Positions 1 through 4,749 of a DNA stretch of 7,710 nt are shown here, one piece after another; within the stretch, counting starts at the first letter, position 1, and each line of letters starts with the position of its first letter. The position numbers and the translations under genes were made by a program. Under the pieces are notes generated by a model. It saw nothing but the letters and a program-made list of their open reading frames with translations. It did not search any database and was not told the DNA's origin. The stretch is from assembly GCA_015521265.1 (NCBI GenBank), contig WAON01000078.1, forward strand, positions 1-7,710. Direction: 5' to 3'. The DNA comes from Desulfurococcales archaeon. GTDB lineage: Archaea; Thermoproteota; Thermoprotei_A; Sulfolobales; Desulfurococcaceae.

Positions 1-251
1 AAGCTCCGGTGAGGGAAATATTTAAAAATCCGCAGCACCCCTACACGCAGCTCCTACTAGAAACAGTACCAGTACTAGGCGTTGTAAAAGAACTAAGAAC
101 AATATCTGGGGAACCACCTAGGCCGGGAGAATACCCTCCCGGATGCCCCTTCCATCTCAGGTGTCCATTCCGGATCGATAGGTGTAGTAGGGAGGAGCCT
201 GTTCTCCGAGAAATCAGTGGGAAACACTATGTTTCCTGCTGGCTTAGATAG
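1..251 (+). CDS. C-terminal end of oligopeptide/dipeptide ABC transporter ATP-binding protein (OppD/DppD-like), 5' partial
   Basis: This is the tail of the cytoplasmic ATPase of a peptide ABC importer. The frame is open through the left edge (codons from position 3), so the GTG at 9 is an internal valine and not a start. The Walker A, signature and Walker B motifs lie outside the window. What remains is the oligo_HPY-type extension that follows the nucleotide-binding domain: the F-K-N-P-Q-H-P-Y-T motif, then S-G-E-P-P-R-P, then a cysteine-rich stretch G-C-P-F...R-C-P-F...R-C-S and a last S-C-W near the C-terminus. This four-cysteine arrangement is typical of OppD/DppD/OppF subunits, and in some of them it has been reported to hold an iron-sulfur cluster. 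The stop TAG at 249-251 directly touches the stop of the opposite-strand phosphoesterase gene. OppD cannot be told from OppF with this fragment. Transporter partners should lie to the left. Confidence 0.93.
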   Translation, partial: APVREIFKNPQHPYTQLLLETVPVLGVVKELRTISGEPPRPGEYPPGCPFHLRCPFRIDRCSREEPVLREISGKHYVSCWLR

Positions 252-1727
252 TTAGGAGTGCTTATTCCTATACAGTACTACACCCTCAACGGCAATAATC
301 AATACTAGTACTCCGGCTACAGCCATTAATACTTCATTACTGATACCTCCATTCTTTGATACACTACTGCCGCTATTACTCGTATTCACAGGGCTACTTG
401 GTACTGATTGACTTATCGTTGTTGTACCCCGTGTATTCGTAGGCATTGTTGCTTCGTGTGGTTGCGTAGTAGTCGACACTGCTGTGGTTTCTACTGGTGT
501 CTCATTGTTAGTGGGTGGTTTTTCTAGTTGTATATTCGCTACATAATTCTTCAAAACCCATATATCGCCATTAATACTGTAAATGTATGGCGGGAACTTA
601 TCGTAGTGTTTCGATGCTTTCACCTCGGCGTGTAGGATGCCTATGTTCAACGAGTATGTTACTTCTACTTCACTAGTCCCGTAGGGTGCTATGTATACGA
701 TACCGTATTCTTCACCCTTGATCTCGAAGTTTATCCTTAGGGGTATTGGGACTGGTTCATTGTATATGTTCTTCTTAGAATTATAGATTGTGTAGTCTAA
801 GACGATGTGAGTCGTATTAGTCTTATTGCTCAGCAGTACTTTTATGTCCCCTATCTTAGGCTTCCCCGTATCGCTGTTCGAAACCGCTATTGGTTCTAGC
901 CAGTATTCACCGTTTGGTTTCAGTATTAGTGTGATATAGTGGTATGGGTATCGTTTACATTTAGGTGCCCCTCCCCCACCCGTTATAATGTATAATGTTC
1001 CATCCCTCGTACCTTGATCATAGCAGTGTATGTGTCCCTGGAGAACTATGTCGGGCCTATACTGGTTTAGGAGGGGTACGAGTTTATCCTGAACCCTGCT
1101 AATCGCTTTACTAGCATCCCTACGGGGATAAACTGGTTCGTGGAAGGCTATTATTAAGTGTCTATTTGTCTTGAAAGCATTGTTTACAAGCCAGTTCTCA
1201 ACACTGTTCCAATCACTATACCCGGCCCTTAAATTAATAAACACGATCCTCCAACCAGGTATATCATCCTTATAGTAGAGATCCGGCGCTACGTGTTGCC
1301 TCCAATAAGTTACCCCCTCACGGTTCGAGTCGTCGACGCCTGGCTTATTATTCCATTCATGGTTTCCAGCAACGACCCAGAGGTTCGGCACGTTCTTGAA
1401 GGTCTGGATGAAGTGCTGGATCTGATCCACATACCCGTTCCATACATGGTCTCCAACACCAATAACTGCGAAGGGATTAATAGTCACTAGTTCATCCCTT
1501 AGAACATATGTTACCCCATTATACCTTACTTCACCGGATCTATCCGGCCTATTATCGCCGAAAACAGCTAACGGGTACCAGGGCAGTGTTTGTGGTATGG
1601 GCTCCCGCTTACCGATACCAACATTGGAGTAGCTACTACCCGTATAGGCAGGGGCTAATAATTGAACAGCTACAATGATAGATATTAAGGCTACAATGTA
1701 TGTTCTATACCTATGCTCTACGATCAA
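252..1727 (-). CDS. Secreted, membrane-anchored calcineurin-like metallophosphoesterase
   Basis: Predicted extracellular phosphoesterase of 491 residues; the substrate is unknown. Residues 8-26 form a signal-peptide-like hydrophobic segment after a basic start. The catalytic domain (about 50-265) has the calcineurin-type motifs in order: G-D-N-R (57-60), G-D-H (92-94), G-N-H-E (121-124), H196 in F-H-E-P, and G-H-I-H (231-234), followed by a Gly-rich T-G-G-G-G-A-P turn. The first motif has Arg where many relatives have His. A beta-rich domain follows (about 285-400), then a Pro/Thr/Ser/Asn stalk (about 403-461) rich in N-x-S/T sites, and a transmembrane helix (about 466-486) ending R-N-K-H-S. 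This is the layout of an archaeal surface enzyme held by a C-terminal anchor. The start is TTG at 1727: no ATG or GTG lies in frame between it and the upstream in-frame TGA, and a GGGTG site precedes it. It is convergent with the peptide-transporter gene with zero spacer. Confidence 0.9.
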   Translation of the reverse strand: MIVEHRYRTYIVALISIIVAVQLLAPAYTGSSYSNVGIGKREPIPQTLPWYPLAVFGDNRPDRSGEVRYNGVTYVLRDELVTINPFAVIGVGDHVWNGYVDQIQHFIQTFKNVPNLWVVAGNHEWNNKPGVDDSNREGVTYWRQHVAPDLYYKDDIPGWRIVFINLRAGYSDWNSVENWLVNNAFKTNRHLIIAFHEPVYPRRDASKAISRVQDKLVPLLNQYRPDIVLQGHIHCYDQGTRDGTLYIITGGGGAPKCKRYPYHYITLILKPNGEYWLEPIAVSNSDTGKPKIGDIKVLLSNKTNTTHIVLDYTIYNSKKNIYNEPVPIPLRINFEIKGEEYGIVYIAPYGTSEVEVTYSLNIGILHAEVKASKHYDKFPPYIYSINGDIWVLKNYVANIQLEKPPTNNETPVETTAVSTTTQPHEATMPTNTRGTTTISQSVPSSPVNTSNSGSSVSKNGGISNEVLMAVAGVLVLIIAVEGVVLYRNKHS

Positions 1728-1735
1728 TTTGTAAA

Positions 1736-1740
1736 CACCC
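1736..1740 (-). promoter_or_regulatory. Ribosome binding site supporting the TTG start of the phosphoesterase
   Basis: On the minus strand GGGTG lies 8 nt before the TTG at 1727. It can pair with the conserved archaeal 16S 3' end (anti-Shine-Dalgarno CACCUC). It decides the start, since no ATG or GTG is available nearby in frame. Confidence 0.6.
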
Positions 1741-1776
1741 GTGTAGAGCCGAGCATTAATAGTATAGCGTGCTCAC

Positions 1777-1785
1777 TTAATATTT
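1777..1785 (-). promoter_or_regulatory. Candidate TATA box for the phosphoesterase gene
   Basis: On the minus strand this reads AAATATTAA after a purine-rich BRE-like GTAGA. Its centre is about 54 nt before the TTG start, which would place transcription initiation near 1755 and give a leader of roughly 28 nt that includes the GGGTG site. It lies between the tRNA 3' end and the gene, so the phosphoesterase could be transcribed independently of the tRNA. Assigned by composition and spacing only. Confidence 0.4.
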
Positions 1786-1821
1786 CTACCCATAACATGG
1801 AGAGTTTAAGAGGTTTAGGAG

Positions 1822-1920
<99 letters not shown>

Positions 1921-1952
1921 ACTATCCCTTATCACAAATAGGTAAAAGGGAT

Positions 1953-1966
1953 ATTTATTTTAAAAC
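1953..1966 (-). promoter_or_regulatory. Candidate TATA region for the tRNA-Ala gene
   Basis: On the minus strand this stretch reads TTTTAAAATAAAT, the only strong AT-rich box close upstream of the tRNA. Its centre is about 38 nt before G1, so initiation about 25 nt downstream would leave a short 5' leader to be trimmed by RNase P. A 7-bp inverted repeat, ATCCCTT/AAGGGAT (1924-1930 and 1946-1952), lies between the box and the tRNA; its role is unknown. Confidence 0.45.
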
Positions 1967-1987
1967 CCTATTATTGTCTAGATTTTG

Positions 1988-2034
1988 AACATTGTTTATT
2001 TTTGCGAGGTTTGTTAAAATTAAACATAATGTTT
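1988..2034. repeat. Small palindromes in the AT-rich intergenic region
   Basis: The 189-nt gap between the tRNA and the KaiC-like gene (1921-2109) contains no gene that I can support. It holds AACA-T-TGTT at 1988-1996 and a 13-bp perfect palindrome AAACAT-A-ATGTTT at 2022-2034. A third AACA-A-TGTT spans the start codon of the next gene (2106-2114). The shared half-site AACA/TGTT could be an operator, but the central spacing differs (1, 3 and 1 nt), so this is only a candidate. Confidence 0.35.
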
Positions 2035-2060
2035 CGCATATTATTAAAAGTTCTAGTACC

Positions 2061-2070
2061 TAATAAATAA
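2061..2070 (+). promoter_or_regulatory. Candidate TATA box for the KaiC-like gene
   Basis: TAATAAATAA lies about 45 nt before the ATG at 2110. Initiation about 25 nt downstream would give a short leader carrying the GTGAT ribosome site. A similar box, AATAAATAAA, stands at nearly the same distance before the ABC ATPase start at 3969. A second AT-rich box, TTATTAAAAG at 2041-2050, is an alternative. Confidence 0.4.
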
Positions 2071-2098
2071 TAACCCATATACAGCATAGTTGTTAAAT

Positions 2099-2103
2099 GT
2101 GAT
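2099..2103 (+). promoter_or_regulatory. Ribosome binding site of the KaiC-like gene
   Basis: GTGAT, complementary to AUCAC of the archaeal 16S 3' end, lies 6 nt before the ATG at 2110. This supports that codon as the start. Confidence 0.5.
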
Positions 2104-2109
2104 GTAACA

Positions 2110-3486
2110 ATGTTCAATACGCTGTCCCCATACGTTGATATTATTGATACTCTTTTAGAAGGACTTAAGGGTCCTTCACTGATAATACTAAGAGGTTCAA
2201 CGGGTACAGGTAAAGCCTACATTATGAGCTCGATAATTAAAAGTTGGATCGATAGGAACATGGGAAGGGCTTCAATAATACTCTACATGATAAGCGAGAA
2301 GATCGCTAAGACGGAACTAGTAAAACATGGTATTAACCCGTATGAATACGAGAACATGGGCCTTGCAAAATTCTTCAGTATAACAGGCGTATCATCTGAT
2401 CCCAGGGAGAGGTTATCGCAACTCATATCCGTAATCAGTGATGCCGTAGAATTCGCCGATAATGGAATCGTGGCTATCTACCCCGGCGACTTAGCATTTG
2501 GTGGATTATCGCTGTATGATTTAATGAACATTATAGGATTAATGACTGAGGCCATGAATGATCATGAAACAAAGTTTATTACAGCATTCACGCTCAGCAA
2601 TGATGAACGTGTAAGGCTTGCAAGGGATTTCCTAGAAGAAGTTGCACAGTATGTTTTTGAAGTAACAATGGAAGTTCCAGAAGCTGGTGCTCCAAGGAGG
2701 TATTTAACCATTATTAAGCCTTTAAGAGGTGTCGGAATTATACCTAGAACACTCGAGATAATTCCAACAAGGGAAGCTGGAATATTGTTAGCTCACTACG
2801 GTATAACGGGTAATTATGATGTAGAGATCGATTTATCGGATAAGTTATTCACCGGCCTAGAATGGTTCGATAAGCTGACGGGCGGGCTGGTGAGGGGATC
2901 ATCGGTACTAGTAACCGGCCGTACCGGAACTGGGAAGACACTACTACTATTATCCCTAGCCTACAATACCGTGCAGCTAGGTGAAAGAGTCCTATATATC
3001 AGCTTCGAAGAACCACCCAGACAATTAATCGAGGCAGCGAGGGGTATGGGCTACGATCTCCGCCAAGTCCTTGATAAGATGAAAATTATCAATATAAATC
3101 CTAGAAGCATAACATTAACAACACTCTTCAGCGAAGTCGTTAAACACATTAATGATTTCAGCATCATAGTACTTGATGGACTACACGCTTTATGGAAAGA
3201 ATTCGGGACAAAGTATCACAGGTTTTTAAGAGATATCACTTACTTTATGAAAATGAATAAGCGAACACTATTAATGTCCAAGATACTATCACGAAGAGAA
3301 CCCGTCTACACATGGCTTAGCAGTATAGTTGACGGTATAATAGAATTGAAAATGGTTAAGAAAAACATGAAGTATCAGAGAATACTATGCATTCGGAAAA
3401 TGCGTCTCCACCCAGTCTCGCCTAGATGCTATGAATACAGTATCGGTGCAGGCATAGAACTAGTAGAGCCCAGTATTGATAGCTAG
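2110..3486 (+). CDS. Two-domain KaiC/RecA-superfamily ATPase, first domain degenerate
   Basis: Soluble 458-residue protein with two RecA-like ATPase domains in tandem, of the archaeal KaiC-like group; the cellular role is unknown. Domain 2 (about 243-450) is a good KaiC domain: F-T-G-L-E-W-F-D-K-L-T-G-G-L at the front, Walker A G-R-T-G-T-G-K-T (270-277), the catalytic acidic pair in S-F-E-E-P-P (E300, E301), and Walker B I-I-V-L-D-G (352-357). Domain 1 (about 1-235) keeps a P-loop G-S-T-G-T-G-K-A (29-36) but has Ala in place of the Mg-binding Thr/Ser. It has only one glutamate, in I-S-E-K, where domain 2 has the E-E pair, and its Walker B-like strand I-V-A-I-Y-P-G-D is atypical. Domain 1 may therefore bind nucleotide poorly or be structural. 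The gene is probably monocistronic: it has its own promoter and is followed after 8 nt by a convergent gene. Confidence 0.85.
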   Translation: MFNTLSPYVDIIDTLLEGLKGPSLIILRGSTGTGKAYIMSSIIKSWIDRNMGRASIILYMISEKIAKTELVKHGINPYEYENMGLAKFFSITGVSSDPRERLSQLISVISDAVEFADNGIVAIYPGDLAFGGLSLYDLMNIIGLMTEAMNDHETKFITAFTLSNDERVRLARDFLEEVAQYVFEVTMEVPEAGAPRRYLTIIKPLRGVGIIPRTLEIIPTREAGILLAHYGITGNYDVEIDLSDKLFTGLEWFDKLTGGLVRGSSVLVTGRTGTGKTLLLLSLAYNTVQLGERVLYISFEEPPRQLIEAARGMGYDLRQVLDKMKIININPRSITLTTLFSEVVKHINDFSIIVLDGLHALWKEFGTKYHRFLRDITYFMKMNKRTLLMSKILSRREPVYTWLSSIVDGIIELKMVKKNMKYQRILCIRKMRLHPVSPRCYEYSIGAGIELVEPSIDS

Positions 3487-3491
3487 AACAG

Positions 3492-3496
3492 TTTTT
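3492..3496 (+). terminator. Possible oligo-T terminator after the KaiC-like gene
   Basis: A run of five T (GTTTTTA) lies 6 nt after the stop codon. Archaeal RNA polymerase often terminates at such runs. It overlaps the stop codon of the convergent peptidase gene by two bases. A run this short is weak evidence. Confidence 0.25.
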
Positions 3497-3941
3497 ATCG
3501 GCCCTGTAATAGTATCTTATAAAATCTTATAGAGTCGGCAGCGTATAAGTCTGCATTTTTCTCTGTCCCACGGTGTTTACCATGTATTGATCTTAAGTGA
3601 TGATAATATTCATGTAGTACAACGAAGGGGCTCTTATACTCCTCACTACTCCTAAGATAAATCGTTTTCTGCTTTGCAACATAGCATCCATAGGCACTCC
3701 TACACTTCTTTGGGAGCCCTATTCTCAGTTTCGGCGTTGGTATACCGTAGTGTCTGGATAATAGGTTTAAGGCTTCCTCAGTCCTACCCTCTAATATATA
3801 TTTAACGGCTAAAGCTCTAACTCCAGCGTCTTCAGGCAATGCCTCCAATATCGACACCGCTGAAAAATACGGGTTACGAGTATAATATATAACATTGGTT
3901 AAACCATGAATATAACCCGGTAACAATAAATAAATGAGCAT
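3495..3941 (-). CDS. Small HExxH zinc metallopeptidase-like protein (possibly ImmA/IrrE-like)
   Basis: A 148-residue protein with a zincin motif H-E-Y-Y-H (H110, E111, H114) in a helix after a hydrophobic strand (F-V-V-L). Further on is E127-x-x-A-D131 followed by L-Y-A-A, which could give the third metal ligand. The order short beta strands, G-x-Y, I-Y-L strand, HExxH, then E-x-x-A-x-x-x-A-A resembles the minimal ImmA/IrrE (M78) fold more than large proteases. SprT-like or archaea-specific zincins are alternatives. Residues 1-60 look helical with no clear family. C80 and C86 flank the predicted strand and might bind a metal or form a disulfide. No signal peptide is convincing, so it is probably cytoplasmic. 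The ATG at 3941 is the first start; no clear ribosome site precedes it, so translation may be leaderless. The start codon lies 27 nt from the start of the divergent ABC gene. No XRE regulator or prophage gene is adjacent. Confidence 0.7.
   Translation of the reverse strand: MLIYLLLPGYIHGLTNVIYYTRNPYFSAVSILEALPEDAGVRALAVKYILEGRTEEALNLLSRHYGIPTPKLRIGLPKKCRSAYGCYVAKQKTIYLRSSEEYKSPFVVLHEYYHHLRSIHGKHRGTEKNADLYAADSIRFYKILLQGR
3925..3934 (+). promoter_or_regulatory. Candidate TATA box for the ABC ATPase operon
   Basis: AATAAATAAA lies about 40 nt before the TTG start at 3969 and predicts initiation near 3955, just before or at the GTGGTG ribosome site. The box sits inside the first codons of the divergent peptidase gene, so promoter and coding sequence overlap. 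Confidence 0.4.
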
Positions 3942-3953
3942 CCCGTCGGCCTT

Positions 3954-3959
3954 GTGGTG
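3954..3959 (+). promoter_or_regulatory. Ribosome binding site supporting the TTG start of the ABC ATPase
   Basis: GTGGTG contains GGTG, 9 nt before the TTG at 3969. An in-frame TAG at 3966-3968 immediately precedes that TTG, so the gene cannot start further upstream. Confidence 0.55.
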
Positions 3960-3968
3960 TACTACTAG

Positions 3969-4688
3969 TTGGAGAAAATAATCGAGCTGGTAAATGTTAA
4001 AAAAGCTTATAGGATCGGTAACATCGTTACATGGGGGCTTAGAGGGGTAGACTTAGTAGTTTATAGGGGCGATTACATATCAGTAATGGGTCCAAGCGGT
4101 AGCGGTAAATCAACACTGCTAAACATGATCGGCCTCCTAGACGTCCCCACTGAAGGAAAGGTTTTTATTGACGGAATAGATACTTCCAAGCTTTCATCTA
4201 AGAAGCTAGCATATCTAAGAAACCGGAAAATAGGCTTCGTATTCCAACAGTTCAACCTAATATCGAGGTTTACAGTGCTCGAAAACATCGAGCTACCCCT
4301 AGTAGTTAGAGGCATCCCCCGGCGGAAGAGGATACCGAAAGTGATTGAAGCATTGAAAATGGCTGGTGGGGATGAGTCATGGCTCCAGAAAAAGCCTACA
4401 CAGCTCAGCGGTGGGCAGCAGCAGAGGGTTGCTATTGCTAGAGCGATCGTTGGGGATCCCGAGATACTGCTAGCCGATGAACCAACCGGAAACCTTGATA
4501 GGAGGAGTGCTAAAACAGTAATAGAAACATTTACAATGCTGAATAAGAGGGGGCAGACGATGATAATCGTAACACACGACCCAGAAGTAGCTAATTGCAC
4601 CAGTAAAATATACCTTCTAAGAGACGGTGTAATAATAGGCCGGGAAGAGCCCGATCCAGATAAATGTATTATTAGGACTGTTAAATAG
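3969..4688 (+). CDS. ABC transporter ATP-binding protein, LolD/MacB/FtsE type
   Basis: Cytoplasmic ATPase of 239 residues, the usual length for the LolD/MacB group that powers MacB/FtsX-fold permeases in export, lipoprotein handling or envelope work. All ABC motifs are intact: Walker A G-P-S-G-S-G-K-S (41-48), Q-loop F-Q-Q-F-N-L (92-97), signature L-S-G-G-Q-Q-Q-R (146-153), Walker B I-L-L-A-D-E-P-T-G-N-L-D (166-177) and the switch histidine in V-T-H-D (H203). F-Q-Q-F-N-L, the Q-Q-Q-R after the signature and E-P-T-G-N-L-D are hallmarks of this subgroup, as distinct from importers. It starts with TTG, directly after an in-frame TAG. It is followed after 61 nt on the same strand by the giant repeat protein, with no obvious terminator between, so the two probably share an operon. 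A permease is needed and is not in the window. Confidence 0.93.
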   Translation: MEKIIELVNVKKAYRIGNIVTWGLRGVDLVVYRGDYISVMGPSGSGKSTLLNMIGLLDVPTEGKVFIDGIDTSKLSSKKLAYLRNRKIGFVFQQFNLISRFTVLENIELPLVVRGIPRRKRIPKVIEALKMAGGDESWLQKKPTQLSGGQQQRVAIARAIVGDPEILLADEPTGNLDRRSAKTVIETFTMLNKRGQTMIIVTHDPEVANCTSKIYLLRDGVIIGREEPDPDKCIIRTVK

Positions 4689-4738
4689 TGTAATAACCCG
4701 TAATACCATGCTTGATTGAGGGATTAACCCGGTTTAAA

Positions 4739-4743
4739 GGGTG
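4739..4743 (+). promoter_or_regulatory. Ribosome binding site of the giant surface-repeat gene
   Basis: GGGTG lies 6 nt before the ATG at 4750, supporting this start. A TTTAAA (4733-4738) just before it is too close to the ATG to act as a normal TATA box for a leadered mRNA. Otherwise the 61-nt gap from 4689 to 4749 shows no feature, which fits cotranscription with the ABC ATPase. Confidence 0.6.
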
Positions 4744-4749
4744 TAGTTA

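Noticed and set aside
9..251. GTG at position 9 as the start of a small independent gene
   Set aside because: The frame is open to the window edge and the protein matches only the C-terminal part of OppD/DppD, so this is an internal codon.
253..270. Inverted repeat TAGGA/TCCTA as a hairpin terminator
   Set aside because: The stem is only 5 bp, it encodes the C-terminus of the phosphoesterase and no T-run follows; archaeal termination does not generally depend on hairpins.
1293..1490. Plus-strand frame of 65 codons inside the phosphoesterase gene
   Set aside because: It is antisense to the conserved catalytic region (G-D-H and G-N-H-E motifs), shows no family signal and has no ribosome site.
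2099..2181. C/D-box small RNA (GTGATGT at 2099, CTGA at 2178)
   Set aside because: The C box has a mismatch, spacing is too long, the D box is inside a coding region, and no inner boxes were found.
3597..3603. C-box-like GTGATGA inside the peptidase gene
   Set aside because: No CTGA D box occurs at suitable distance, and the sequence is explained by antisense of the peptidase coding region.
4073..4600. Minus-strand frame of 175 codons opposite the ABC ATPase
   Set aside because: It is a mirror of the strongly conserved Walker A to Walker B region; long antisense frames are common opposite ABC genes.
4733..4738. TTTAAA as a promoter for the giant surface gene
   Set aside because: It lies only 11 nt before the ATG, so initiation would fall inside the coding sequence; the gene is more likely read from the upstream ABC promoter.
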